49,479 nucleotides of DNA from Okeania sp. SIO3I5 (GCF_010672085.1 NZ_JAAHHT010000046.1:1-49479); one strand, 5' to 3'. Counted from the stretch's first letter, positions 1 to 7,655 are shown. Numbers and translations are program-made. Notes: a model not told the origin generated them from the letters alone.

Positions 1-12
1 ACAAGAGGTTTA

Positions 13-816
13 ATGAACAAAATTGAAAGTCTCAGAGCAGCAGTCTACATTGTAGGAGCAGGTCCTGGAGACCCAGACTTATTAACGGTGAAAGCTGACA
101 AAATCTTAGCTACAGCAGATGTAATTTTATATGCAGATTCTTTGATACCCAAGCAAATGTTACGGAATGTGCGTCCTGATGCTGAGGTTATTGGAACAGC
201 TAATAAAACTTTAGAAGAAATCTTACCTGTAATGATTGAGCGAGTGAGAAAAGGTCTTTCTGTGGTGCGCCTTCATTCTGGAGATCCTAGTTTGTATGGG
301 GCGGTTTATGAGCAAATGCAACTTTTGGCTGAGGCGGGAATTGATTTTGAAATTGTGCCGGGAATTAGTGCATTTCAGGATGCAGCAGCTAAGTTAAAAG
401 TGGAATTGACTGTACCTGGGTTGGTACAGACCATTATTTTAACGAGAATTAGTGGGAAAGCAACGGGGGTTCCTTCAGAAGAAGAGTTAAGTAGTTTAGC
501 AGCTCATAGAGCAAGTTTATGTTTGTATTTGAGCGCTCGTCATGTGTGGGAAGCACAAGAAAAGTTGATGGAACATTATTCTGCTCAGATACCTGTGGCG
601 ATATGTTATCGGTTGGGATGGCCTGATGAAGAAATTTGGGTTGTACCTTTGGAAAAAATGGCTGTGGTGACTGAGGAGAAACAGTTAGTTAGAACAACGC
701 TTTATGTGATTAGTCCTGCTTTGGAGAAGGTCGAAAAAGTAGGGCGTTCTGGTCTTTATAATCCCGAACATAGTCATTTATTTCGAGGGAAATATAACAG
801 AAGTCAGGAGTTATAG
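13..816 (+). CDS. cobM: Precorrin-4 C11-methyltransferase (CobM/CbiF)
   Basis: A 267-residue S-adenosylmethionine-dependent methyltransferase of corrin-ring (vitamin B12) synthesis, which methylates C11 of precorrin-4 or cobalt-precorrin-4 in the cytoplasm. The N-terminal glycine-rich motif VGAGPGDPDLLTVKA (residues about 14-28) and the HSGDPSLYGA motif (about 89-98) are typical of the tetrapyrrole methylase fold, and the length is normal for the family. The ATG follows a plausible AGAGG ribosome site at the very edge of the window, so upstream operon partners cannot be seen. Nothing related lies downstream, where a repeat-rich gap begins. The sequence does not tell the cobalt-early (CbiF) route from the cobalt-late (CobM) route. 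Confidence 0.93.
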   Translation: MNKIESLRAAVYIVGAGPGDPDLLTVKADKILATADVILYADSLIPKQMLRNVRPDAEVIGTANKTLEEILPVMIERVRKGLSVVRLHSGDPSLYGAVYEQMQLLAEAGIDFEIVPGISAFQDAAAKLKVELTVPGLVQTIILTRISGKATGVPSEEELSSLAAHRASLCLYLSARHVWEAQEKLMEHYSAQIPVAICYRLGWPDEEIWVVPLEKMAVVTEEKQLVRTTLYVISPALEKVEKVGRSGLYNPEHSHLFRGKYNRSQEL

Positions 817-825
817 AAGCTTGTA

Positions 826-964
826 ATATCATGTCCGGATAATTAGTGATAAAAAACTTTCTCTTCTTTATAGCTTAAAATTCCCTCCTCTTCCCTCATT
901 TCTCCTGACTCCTGACTCCTGACTCCTCCATTTTTATTTATAACTATTCAACCGGACATGATAT
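826..964. repeat. MITE-like element with 13-bp perfect terminal inverted repeats
   Basis: The 13-bp arm ATATCATGTCCGG at 826-838 is exactly inverted as CCGGACATGATAT at 952-964, giving a 139-bp non-coding element. The interior is AT-rich and holds four copies of a CTCCTGA heptamer around 901-928. There is no open reading frame. The form suggests a miniature inverted-repeat transposable element or the paired ends of a deleted insertion sequence. The parent element is not identifiable from this window. Confidence 0.6.
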
Positions 965-1304
965 AATTGCCTGAAACTGTTGTGAGTGTCAAAGTTTTTA
1001 GCCTATCAAATCTGGCATTCTAAATTCTAAATTCAGTTACCAATTCACTTTAAGAATGTCACAAATAGTTTCAAACTTTAAACGTCAAATAATTGCCGGA
1101 AACTGTTGTGAGTGTCAAAATTTTTAGCCTATCAAATCTGGCATTCTAAATTCTAAATTCAGTTACCAATTCACTTTAAGGATGTCACAAATAGTTTCAA
1201 ACTTTAAACGTCAAATAATTGCCGGAAACTGTTGTGAGTGTCAAAATTTTTAGCCTATCAAATCTGGCATTCTGAATTCTAAATTCTAAATTCTGAATTC
1301 AGTT
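965..1304. repeat. 126-bp tandem repeat, 2.7 copies
   Basis: Three head-to-tail units start at 965, 1091 and 1217 with an exact 126-bp period. They differ by only a few bases, and the third is truncated after about 88 bp. The array directly abuts the 826-964 inverted-repeat element and ends in ATTCTAA heptamers next to the broken UPF0175 gene. The units have no open reading frame. With the preceding element they fill the 817-1305 gap. Confidence 0.85.
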
Positions 1305-1305
1305 A

Positions 1306-1546
1306 ATGGTTTTGACTTTGGGTAAACTCTATCAGGAAGGAAAAATTTCATCTGGGGTTGGTTCGGAAATTTTAGGATGCGATCGCGCTTGAGTTCTATC
1401 GTCTGATTAACGAACAAGGTTTTGCTGTTATTGACTATACAGAAGTTGAGTTTGAGGAAGAGGCCGAAACCAGTCGGCATTTAGGTGAGAAATTGGCTGG
1501 TTTATCAAGTCAGAGTTGGACAAATTTGAGGAGGGGCGTTCATTAA
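1306..1546 (+). pseudogene. Frameshifted, N-truncated UPF0175-family antitoxin-like gene
   Basis: Reading from ATG 1306 gives KLYQEGKISSGVGSEILGCDR and then a stop at 1390-1392. Shifting by one base at about 1390 continues as EFYRLINEQGFAVIDYTEVE to a stop at 1544-1546. The joined product matches the shape of UPF0175 proteins (leucine-rich YxEGKISxGxAAE helix, then a G-x-x-VxDYxExE tail), which often accompany PIN-type toxins. A single inserted base disrupts it, and about the first 30 residues usual for the family are missing and replaced by the upstream repeat array. It is probably non-functional. The family name comes from recalled motifs. Confidence 0.6.
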
Positions 1547-1742
1547 TGGATAATGGATAATGGATAATTACCTCTCCCTTTTACGGAGAGGATTGACTCA
1601 AAGGAAAAGATTTATTTTCTTCCCCTATCCAAGGGGAGGCTTTAAACCTGAATTATCTAATTATTTAATTGTCTAATTATTAATTATTTCGGTAAGCTGG
1701 GATAAGTAAAAATAATTTAATTTGAACTTTATTAAAATAGAG

Positions 1743-1991
1743 ATGTTAAAGACGTTTTGGGGTACAGTTAAACAAGGCAAAATCGAATTGCTAGATCCAT
1801 CAGAGTTAGTAGAAGGAACCCAGGTGCTAGTAACTCTGATTCCAAATGATGAAAGTGACAGGGAGGAAGATAAGTCCCTCAAAAATATTCCACATCAGCA
1901 AGATTTTATTGATCAGTTAAAAGCTAATCCTATGAGAGTTAGAAATTGGCTGAAGTTAAATAGGGAAGAACTGCACGATCGCTCTGGATGA
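1743..1991 (+). CDS. VapB/DUF104-like antitoxin
   Basis: An 82-residue protein beginning MLKTFWGTVKQGKIELLDPS, the short beta-strand pattern (x-G-x-V-x-x-G-K-I-x-L) of AbrB/DUF104-type antitoxins that bind DNA and cap a PIN toxin. An in-frame ATG at 1722 would add seven residues. The start at 1743 is preferred because the family pattern begins there, although no strong ribosome site separates the two. It overlaps the downstream PIN gene by 4 bp (ATGA), a standard sign of a translationally coupled toxin-antitoxin pair. The C-terminal half is charged and would be the toxin-binding tail. Confidence 0.75.
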   Translation: MLKTFWGTVKQGKIELLDPSELVEGTQVLVTLIPNDESDREEDKSLKNIPHQQDFIDQLKANPMRVRNWLKLNREELHDRSG

Positions 1992-2431
1992 ATAATACAA
2001 ATAAACTGGTTTTTATTGATTCTAATATCTGGCTTTATTGTTTTCTAAGTGGGCAATATCAAGACCCAGAAGAAGATGCTAGAAAAAGAATAGTTGCTAA
2101 TAGTATTACTGATGTGGAAGGGATTGTGATTAGCAGCCAGGTGATTAATGAAGTTTGTTCGATTCTGAAGCGAAAGGTGGGTTTTAATGAGGAAGAAATA
2201 TTTAATTTAATTGAGTCTTTTGAGAGTCGTTATCAAATAGTATCAGTTGATTTGTTAGTTGTTAAAAATGCTTCTAGGTTGCGACAGCAATACAGCTTTT
2301 CATTTTGGGATAGTTTAATAATAGCCAGTGCCTTAGAGGCTCGAATTACTACTCTTTATTCCAAAGATATGCAAGATGGACTACTGATACCAGGTACTCT
2401 GGAAATTATGAATCCATTTAAGGAAAACTAA
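1988..2431 (+). CDS. PIN-domain ribonuclease toxin (VapC-like)
   Basis: A 147-residue PIN-domain protein, predicted to be a metal-dependent RNase that acts on tRNA or mRNA as the toxin of a type II system. The acidic active-site residues are visible: the aspartate in VFIDSNIWLY (about residue 11), the glutamate in VINEVCS, the aspartate in FWDSLIIA and the aspartate in YSKDMQDG. The length is normal. It overlaps the preceding antitoxin gene by 4 bp, which supports co-translation. The short-chain dehydrogenase starts only 5 bp downstream and may be co-transcribed, although it has no obvious functional tie. Target RNA is not predictable. Confidence 0.88.
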   Translation: MNNTNKLVFIDSNIWLYCFLSGQYQDPEEDARKRIVANSITDVEGIVISSQVINEVCSILKRKVGFNEEEIFNLIESFESRYQIVSVDLLVVKNASRLRQQYSFSFWDSLIIASALEARITTLYSKDMQDGLLIPGTLEIMNPFKEN

Positions 2432-2436
2432 ATTGA

Positions 2437-3192
2437 ATGACTAAATTAGTAGTTTTAATTACAGGAGTTTTGGGCGGTATTGGCAAGGCAACTGCCCAAT
2501 TATTTCACCGGGAAGGTTGGTATGTGGTAGGTGTCGATAAAGGCAATATGCCCGATCCTACGGTGGAAATAGATAGGTTTTTTCAAGCTGATGTAGGGGA
2601 CGTTTCTGCCTGGGAGGAGATAGCCCAGAAGTTGACAGGAGAGGTGGCCAGGGTTGATGCCTTGGTGAATAATGCTGCTATCCAAGTTTGTAAACCTTTG
2701 GTGGAAACTACTCCCCAGGAGTGGGATGGGGTGATGGCCGTGAATTTACGTTCTGTTTATTTGGCGGTGCGCTACCTTTATCCTTTGATGCAGGGTGGTG
2801 GGGGTGCGGTGGTGAATGTTAGTTCGGTTCATGCTGTGGCGACTTCTGCTAATATTGCTGCTTATGCTGCGAGTAAGGGAGGGATGTTGGCTTTGACGAG
2901 GGCCTTGGCTATTGAGTTGGCCAGGGAGCAGATTCGGGTTAATGCGGTTTTGCCTGGTGCGGTGGAGACGACTATGTTGTATGCTGGTTTGAGTCGCGGA
3001 CATTTGCAGGGGGAGGGTGTGGCTGAGTTGGTGGAACAGTTGGGAACTAAGCACGTTATGGGTAGGGTTGGCCAGCCTGGGGAGATTGCTGAGGCCATTT
3101 ATTTTTTGGCTGATGGGGAGCGATCGGCTTTTATGACTGGTCAGAGTTTGGTTGTTGATGGGGGGGCGACGGCTAAGTTGAGTACGGAGTAA
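2437..3192 (+). CDS. Short-chain dehydrogenase/reductase (SDR family)
   Basis: A 251-residue classical SDR with a Rossmann fold. The NAD(P)-binding TGVLGGIG motif is at residues 9-16, NNAA at about 78-81, and the catalytic triad comprises the serine in NVSS (about 129-130), Y143 and K147 (YAASK). The C-terminal GQSLVVDGG stretch is typical of 3-oxoacyl-reductase-like and sugar-alcohol SDRs. An acidic residue after the second beta strand (VGVDKG) suggests NAD rather than NADP. The substrate cannot be assigned. It sits 5 bp after the PIN toxin gene and is followed by a truncated rfbF start, so it may once have led into the sugar operon. Confidence 0.88.
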   Translation: MTKLVVLITGVLGGIGKATAQLFHREGWYVVGVDKGNMPDPTVEIDRFFQADVGDVSAWEEIAQKLTGEVARVDALVNNAAIQVCKPLVETTPQEWDGVMAVNLRSVYLAVRYLYPLMQGGGGAVVNVSSVHAVATSANIAAYAASKGGMLALTRALAIELAREQIRVNAVLPGAVETTMLYAGLSRGHLQGEGVAELVEQLGTKHVMGRVGQPGEIAEAIYFLADGERSAFMTGQSLVVDGGATAKLSTE

Positions 3193-3257
3193 TGAGTAGC
3201 TAATCACTACAACCATTTGAGTCTTAATTTATTCAACTCATTGAAAATCTTGAGTAT

Positions 3258-3317
3258 ATGAAAGTAGTTATTCTAGCGGGTGGTATTGGCACCCGTCTTA
3301 AAGAAGAAACTGAATAA
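3258..3317 (+). pseudogene. 5' fragment of rfbF (first 19 codons)
   Basis: The 60 bases from ATG 3258 encode MKVVILAGGIGTRLKEETE followed by TAA. They are almost identical to the start of the intact rfbF at 8189, with 41 of the first 42 bases the same. The frame closes exactly where the parent reads the tyrosine codon TAT, so the similarity ends at the fragment's stop. There is no downstream rfbF sequence here. This is a partial duplication or a recombination scar, with the whole 3.3-8.2 kb accessory zone lying between fragment and gene. Confidence 0.85.
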
Positions 3318-3378
3318 GGTAATTATCAATTATTAATTTATTAATTATTAATTATCCATTATCAAAAGGAGTATTAAG

Positions 3379-4047
3379 ATGCTTATTTCAGAAGAAAAAC
3401 AGGAGATTAAGTTAATAACTTTAGAAGAGTTTTGGGACTGGTATCCTGATGGTTATGGTCGGTTTGAATTACATAATGGGGAGATTATTAAAGTGCAACC
3501 TACTGGAACTGACGAACAAGTAGCTGGTTTTCTAGCATCAAAACTATCAGTTTACATTGAACGTCTGAACTTGCCATTTTTTATTCCTAGACAGGGACTA
3601 ATTAAAGCCATAGATTCGGAGCAATCAGCTTATATTCCTGATGTAATGGTATTAGATTCTAATGCTATTAAAGCGGAAAATCCCCCCCAACCCCCCTTTC
3701 AAAGGGGGGAGGTTAACGAACCACTGTGGAAAAAGCGATCGACTATTACTAAAGGTACAAGTATTAAATTAGCCATAGAAGTAGTAAGTACAAATTGGCA
3801 AGATGATTATTTAATGAAGTTGGGAGAATATGAAAAATTAGGCATAAACGAGTATTGGATAGTTGATTATTTAGGGTTAGGAGGAAGGCGCTATATTGGC
3901 TCCCCAAAACAACCAACTATTTCGGTTTATCATTTAGTTGAAGATGAATATATACTAAATTTATTTACAGGTAAAGATGTGTTGGGTTCCCCTACTTTTT
4001 CTGAACTAAATTTGACTGCAGAACAAATATTTCAAGTCGGACAGTAA
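3379..4047 (+). CDS. Uma2 family PD-(D/E)XK nuclease-like protein
   Basis: A 222-residue member of the Uma2 family, which is very expanded in cyanobacteria. The endonuclease-fold landmarks are YIPDVMVLD (D88), LAIEVVS (E134) and the KLGEYEKLGINEYWIVD block (from about residue 147). An AAAAGGAG ribosome site lies upstream of the ATG. Residues 101-111 (NPPQPPFQRGE) are encoded by a C6TTT-C-AAAG6 palindrome inserted in frame, so this stretch is probably not ancestral. The biological role of Uma2 proteins is not established; they are thought to be mobile or defence-related. The downstream neighbour is a Phd-type antitoxin. Confidence 0.85.
   Translation: MLISEEKQEIKLITLEEFWDWYPDGYGRFELHNGEIIKVQPTGTDEQVAGFLASKLSVYIERLNLPFFIPRQGLIKAIDSEQSAYIPDVMVLDSNAIKAENPPQPPFQRGEVNEPLWKKRSTITKGTSIKLAIEVVSTNWQDDYLMKLGEYEKLGINEYWIVDYLGLGGRRYIGSPKQPTISVYHLVEDEYILNLFTGKDVLGSPTFSELNLTAEQIFQVGQ
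3681..3711. repeat. C/G-tract palindromic repeat inserted in frame in the Uma2 gene
   Basis: Bases 3691-3709 form a perfect 9-bp stem (CCCCCCTTT / AAAGGGGGG) around one C, preceded by a second C-tract at 3682-3688. Translated, it gives NPPQPPFQRG without breaking the reading frame. The same palindrome type recurs at 26632-26650 with loop bases changed. This looks like a small dispersed palindromic repeat that tolerates insertion in coding sequence. Confidence 0.75.
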
Positions 4048-4132
4048 TTTTCAGTTATCAGTTGGAAAAGGGAAATTTGTTACCTTTTTTTTCTTACTTT
4101 TGACTTTCTTTGGTAAAGAACTTTTATTCAGC

Positions 4133-4390
4133 ATGATTAAAACTATTGAACTTTCTACTGCTTCTCAACCTTTGGCAGATTATACGAAAGATTTTAGTGA
4201 AAAAACGGTGATTTTAACTTTAAATCGTCGAGTAGTCGCTGCTGTTGTTTCGGTGCAAGATATTGATTTAGAGTCTTTTTCTTTAAGCGAAAATTCTGAG
4301 TTTATAGAGATTATAGAGCGTGCAAGGGAGGAGTTTAAAACTGGTAAGCGTGTTTCTTTGGCTGAGATGAAAGGGGAATTTTTGGGGTAA
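4133..4390 (+). CDS. Phd/YefM-type antitoxin-like protein
   Basis: An 85-residue protein starting MIKTIELSTASQPLADYTKD. An in-frame ATG at 4100 would add 11 residues that are not family-like, so 4133 is preferred. The ILTLNRRVVAAVVSVQDID segment matches the central strand of Phd/YefM antitoxins (VLTxxGxPVAVLxSxEDY). No toxin gene follows. Instead a truncated TPR-gene start lies 36 bp downstream, so this is an orphan antitoxin or its toxin was lost. A second, N-terminally replaced copy is at 7769-7969. Confidence 0.7.
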   Translation: MIKTIELSTASQPLADYTKDFSEKTVILTLNRRVVAAVVSVQDIDLESFSLSENSEFIEIIERAREEFKTGKRVSLAEMKGEFLG

Positions 4391-4638
4391 AATACTATTT
4401 TTGAATAGATTTATATTTGAGTTTTTATGGGTAATGAGGGTATGAGTGCTGGCCAGTTCTTGAAGCAGGCTAATAAGTTGAAGAGAGAAGGGAGGTTGGA
4501 TGAAGTGATACATCGTTCCCCTTGTTTAGTTATTTTCTTATTGATTAGTTAACCAGTTTTCTAAGTCTGCTATTGTTGCTAAATCAAAAATTTCTTCACC
4601 TAAAATATCTAGTTTTTCCAGAGATAACTCCTCTATTT
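4372..4638. repeat. ~267-bp direct repeat, copy A (partner at 5469-5738)
   Basis: This segment covers the end of the Phd-like gene, the spacer, a TPR-gene start and the 3' end of the Rpn-family gene. It recurs nearly identically at 5469-5738 with scattered substitutions. The Phd end, spacer and TPR start occur a third time at about 7950-8088. The segment shows a local duplication that carried pieces of three genes together. Confidence 0.85.
4427..4552 (+). pseudogene. Truncated 5' start of a TPR gene, copy 1
   Basis: ATG 4427 opens MGNEGMSAGQFLKQANKLKR, then EGRLDE, the typical first helix pair of a TPR protein and similar to the start of the 1291-residue TPR glycosyltransferase. After about 27 codons the frame runs into unrelated sequence and stops at 4550-4552, overlapping the 3' end of the convergent Rpn-family gene. 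It appears to be the remnant of a TPR glycosyltransferase cut off by rearrangement. Two sister fragments lie at 5526 and 8006. Confidence 0.65.
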
Positions 4639-5452
4639 GAGTCTGAACTTCTGGAGGTATTTCTCCAAACAGGCGACGAATTTGACGCAAGATTTGTTTA
4701 ACTACTTGTTCCCGTCCAATTTCTATTCCTTGATTTATCGCGAAACTAATTTGCCCTTTCTTATCTCTAATCGACTTTTCCTCTTGCTCTAATTCCTCTA
4801 ATTCTGCATTGCTTAAATTTGCCCTATTCGCTATCTTTAATGCTGCTTCTATTTCTGATACTGATTCCAATGATTCTGGTATTACTTCTAAATTTGGTGC
4901 CGATTTAAGAAAATATATCCATTTATCACTCAGGGTTTCTAAAGCTGACAATTCTTTTGTAAATTTGGGTAATTCTACAAACATTAATGTTAATTCATCT
5001 TGATAATTAAACAACTCTGTTTCTTCTTTAAATCTGAATTTAGTAATCATTTTATCAAGACCCTTAAATAAAACAAAGTCGGCGATGGTTAAAGCTATAA
5101 AAGGTTGCAACATCATATAACCTTGCCAAACATTACGATCTAATTGATTTCCATAAGCTTTAGCTAAGTTATAAATTACTCGTTTTTCCAAATCTTCTAC
5201 GTTCAATATTTGCATTTCAATGACCACGGTAGAACCATTATCTAAAACTGCTTTGACATCAAAATAAATTGTTTTTGCCGTGTTAGTAACTCCAGGGTTA
5301 TAGGGGTTAATTATTTTCAGAGATTGAATAATATTTTGATTGTTATAAACTATGGCATTGAGAAAGCTAATGAGAATATTTTGACTGTGAATAGAACCAA
5401 AGATTTTTTTAAAGGCAAAGTCGGTTTTAGGGCTGATAAATTTCATGTTCAT
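4538..5452 (-). CDS. Rpn-family recombination-promoting nuclease / PD-(D/E)XK putative transposase with DUF4351 tail
   Basis: A 304-residue protein of the Rpn/PDDEXK_2 type. The N-terminus (FISPKTDFAFKKIFG) is the family signature. The catalytic core is the FDVKAVLDNGSTVVIEMQI stretch (aspartate about 66, E-x-Q about 78-80). The C-terminal block around LRQIRRLFGEIPPEVQTQIE and DILGEEIFDLATIADLENWL is a DUF4351-like helical region. Family members are DNA nucleases that stimulate RecA-independent recombination, or mobile remnants. The first methionine is at 5452, and a second at 5446 (MKFISPK) is equally possible. A duplicated 3' tail of this gene lies at 5639-5738. Confidence 0.85.
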   Translation of the reverse strand: MNMKFISPKTDFAFKKIFGSIHSQNILISFLNAIVYNNQNIIQSLKIINPYNPGVTNTAKTIYFDVKAVLDNGSTVVIEMQILNVEDLEKRVIYNLAKAYGNQLDRNVWQGYMMLQPFIALTIADFVLFKGLDKMITKFRFKEETELFNYQDELTLMFVELPKFTKELSALETLSDKWIYFLKSAPNLEVIPESLESVSEIEAALKIANRANLSNAELEELEQEEKSIRDKKGQISFAINQGIEIGREQVVKQILRQIRRLFGEIPPEVQTQIEELSLEKLDILGEEIFDLATIADLENWLTNQ

Positions 5453-5525
5453 GGTTATATATCTTGCTGAAGGGGAATTTTTGGGATAAAATGATATTTT
5501 TGAATAGATTTATATTTGAGTTTTT

Positions 5526-5651
5526 ATGGGTAATGAGGGTATGAGTGCTGGCAAGTTATGGAAGCAGGCTAATAGGTTGAAGAGAGAAGGGAGGTTGGAT
5601 GAAGTGATACATCGTTCCCCTTGTTTAGTTATTTTCTTATTGATTAGTTAA
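5526..5651 (+). pseudogene. Truncated 5' start of a TPR gene, copy 2
   Basis: It encodes MGNEGMSAGKLWKQANRLKR, then EGRLDE, and stops at 5649-5651. It is the same length and runs into the same sequence as copy 1 at 4427, because both lie inside the direct repeat. The Q-to-K and L-to-W changes relative to the other copies show independent drift without selection. Confidence 0.65.
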
Positions 5652-5738
5652 CCAGTTTTCTAAGTCTGCTATTGTTGCTAAATCAAAAATTTTTTCACCT
5701 AAAATATCTAATTTTTCCAAAGATAATTGCTCTATCTG
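5639..5738 (-). pseudogene. 3' remnant of the Rpn-family gene
   Basis: On the minus strand this encodes QIEQLSLEKLDILGEKIF followed by DLATIADLENWLTNQ, differing from the last ~33 residues of the intact Rpn protein (4538-5452) by a few substitutions. Upstream of it the reading frame enters unrelated sequence, so only the tail survives. Confidence 0.8.
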
Positions 5739-5761
5739 AGCAAGATATTGATTGAGAATCT

Positions 5762-6007
5762 TTATTTCCCTACACCTCCCACACTCTCTACCTCCTGGCT
5801 GACTCTTGATAATGGTTCTAAGGGGGAAATAACGGGATCGAAGCGACAATAACACAGGATTATTGCTTTTTTCGAGCTATCGTCCCCATTAGGAAGGTAC
5901 TCTTCTAGTCTGGTGATTACCCAGTCTGCTGTACAATACCTACACAATTCCGGCAAAAACAGGACAAACCTGGTAATGTCAGTTTTGCGGCTTGCTTCCT
6001 GCTTCAA
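5762..6007 (-). other. tnpB 3' flank: possible omega-RNA/right-end region, with an 81-codon ORF of doubtful status
   Basis: An open frame starting MKQEASRKTDITRFVLFLPE overlaps the tnpB stop by 4 bp. I do not recognise the product. Its first codons come from a GGTTGAAGCAGGAAGC stretch that in IS605/IS1341-type elements is usually part of the transcribed right end (omega-RNA) rather than protein. No clear terminal hairpin follows, so the right end of this insertion sequence may be truncated. I lean towards non-coding for at least the first ~40 bp and leave the rest open. Confidence 0.35.
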
Positions 6008-7233
6008 CCTGGGGAGTCGGCCCCTACCAGTTCACAGGCGTAAATTCGGGTGCAGCCCACCCTAGTAAATTGATTCACTTCCCCATACTGAGATAGCACA
6101 ATCGCTGCATTCAAATCGCGGTCTATGGTCGTTCCACAATGAGGACAGTTAAAAGTGCGGTCGCTTAACGTTAATTCTTTATGAATATGACCGCAATTAT
6201 GGCAAGTTTTAGATGATGGAAACCACAGTTCAGCTAATACAACAGTTCCGCCGTTGGCAACAATTTTGGTTGTCAATTGTTGTCTAAATTCATAAAATCC
6301 AAGCCTTGCTATAGATGCTGCTAACTTACCATTTTGCATCATCCCTTTGACGTTTAGATTTTCTAAACAAATGTGCTTATATTTACTTGCTAATTCAGTA
6401 GTAATTTTCTCGATAAAATCTTTACGTATGTTAGCAATACGAGCATGGTACTTGGCAAGTTTTTTGTAGTATTTAATCGCATTTTTTGAAGGTGTTTTGC
6501 CTTTACCAGCTAGTTGCTTCTTGCGATTGCGCCATTGAAACTTAGCCTGCTTTAACTGTTTAAATTTGATTGATTCAGGAATAGCAATAGTGCTGTTTTC
6601 TTCTGATGACCCTATTGTAGCAAACTGTTTAATACCAACATCAATACCCCTAAACTCTTGGGGACGTTCATCTAATAATGGATGAACCGGTAATTGTTCA
6701 GCTTCAATACTAAAGCTAACAAACCATTTTTCTCCTGTTCTACTAATAGTAAAAGTCTGACTTGCTGTCGTTAATGGTACTTGCTCGCATAACCGAAAAG
6801 TCCCTAATGTTGGTATTTTAATTTTGTGGCCAGCTTGAACCGTGGCTTTTCCATTGCCATCATAAACAGTAAAAGATTGCTTGTCTTTTTTACGCTTAAA
6901 TCGAGGGTATTTGCTAGTCCCTTCTTTAGATCGTTTAAATGCTTCACCTAAATGTTTAAAAGCACTCTGATAAATACGAGAAGAATAGTTATTTGTCCAG
7001 GCATATTCTGGCTGGTTCTTTACATAATTAGTAAAGACTTTCTTGGCTTCATTTATGCGCTGGCTATAACTAAAATTAACCTCTTTACCACGCTGATTTA
7101 CTTTGGTCATGTGCTTGGTTCCATTGACCATATTAAGGCCATAATTATACACAAAGCGGGCATAACCCGCACACTTAGCCATCAATGACCGCTCTTTATT
7201 ATTGAGCTTTAGTTCTAGCTTAATTGAATACAA
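6004..7233 (-). CDS. tnpB: TnpB, RNA-guided endonuclease of an IS200/IS605-type element
   Basis: A 409-residue TnpB that appears catalytically intact. RuvC residues are D198 (FRGIDVGIKQFAT), E291 (CLENLNVKGM) and D373 (DRDLNAAIVL), and the zinc-finger cysteines are C344/C347 and C363/C366. TnpB is an omega-RNA-guided nuclease, the ancestor of Cas12, which cuts the empty donor site so that the element is retained. No tnpA lies nearby, so the element is solitary (IS1341-like). Upstream of the gene, towards higher coordinates, an ATCAA at 7294-7298 (TTGAT on the gene strand) may mark the left-end TAM. The protein ends in a short unusual tail (ELVGADSPG). Confidence 0.92.
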   Translation of the reverse strand: MYSIKLELKLNNKERSLMAKCAGYARFVYNYGLNMVNGTKHMTKVNQRGKEVNFSYSQRINEAKKVFTNYVKNQPEYAWTNNYSSRIYQSAFKHLGEAFKRSKEGTSKYPRFKRKKDKQSFTVYDGNGKATVQAGHKIKIPTLGTFRLCEQVPLTTASQTFTISRTGEKWFVSFSIEAEQLPVHPLLDERPQEFRGIDVGIKQFATIGSSEENSTIAIPESIKFKQLKQAKFQWRNRKKQLAGKGKTPSKNAIKYYKKLAKYHARIANIRKDFIEKITTELASKYKHICLENLNVKGMMQNGKLAASIARLGFYEFRQQLTTKIVANGGTVVLAELWFPSSKTCHNCGHIHKELTLSDRTFNCPHCGTTIDRDLNAAIVLSQYGEVNQFTRVGCTRIYACELVGADSPG

Positions 7234-7337
7234 AGGACATCACCTCCAACCCTCATTATAAACTACGGTTATAAAAATATGCAGTCTAGCCCCATCAAGT
7301 TGTCTTCTATTGCAAGAAATTGCCAGGGATATTAACA

Positions 7338-7571
7338 CTAGCAATTAGCTCCTTCTCTAACGTGGGTGGAACTTCCAGGGAATTTGGGGTCGATGAATTC
7401 TTCTACTTGCAAAAATTGTCTGAGGCGATTGCCTATTTTAGGTTTTGCCCCTGTGCTGGTGTAGTCCCACTGTTCATCTAAAATGTCTGTTAAGCCACCC
7501 ATTGGTAGTTTGCGATTTTCCCATCCAGGTTGCTCTGGTTCGGCTATAAAAATTATCCATGTTTCGCTCAT
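7338..7571 (-). CDS. Small hypothetical protein (77 aa)
   Basis: The product begins MSETWIIFIAEPEQPGWENR and has a clear GAGG ribosome site ahead of the ATG, which supports real translation. It is soluble, tryptophan- and proline-containing, with no signal peptide or membrane segment and no motif I recognise. It sits between tnpB and the second Phd-like fragment in the scrambled zone, so it could be a cargo gene or a fragment. No function is proposed. Confidence 0.5.
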   Translation of the reverse strand: MSETWIIFIAEPEQPGWENRKLPMGGLTDILDEQWDYTSTGAKPKIGNRLRQFLQVEEFIDPKFPGSSTHVREGANC

Positions 7572-7622
7572 TTTTATTTTTCCTCGATGAAATTAGTAAA
7601 TCCCAAAATTCAGTGGTTGGTA

Positions 7623-7655
7623 CTGATAACTGATAACTGATAACTGATAACTGAA
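7623..7655. repeat. CTGATAA heptamer repeat (~4.5 copies)
   Basis: A short tandem repeat with period 7 in the spacer between the small hypothetical gene and the truncated Phd-like gene. It belongs to the heptanucleotide repeat class found throughout the window. Confidence 0.8.

Larger units (their letters stand above)
5469..5738. repeat. ~270-bp direct repeat, copy B (partner at 4372-4638)
   Basis: This is the second copy of the segment described at 4372-4638. It begins just beyond the 5' end of the Rpn gene and stops inside what would be the Rpn coding region, where unrelated sequence starts (about 5739). The two copies bracket the intact Rpn gene, which looks like the result of a tandem duplication followed by partial deletion. 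Confidence 0.85.

Noticed and set aside
2746-3216. 156-codon minus-strand frame opposite the SDR gene
   Set aside because: It is antisense to a gene with clear family motifs, and its product is low-complexity with no recognisable domain.
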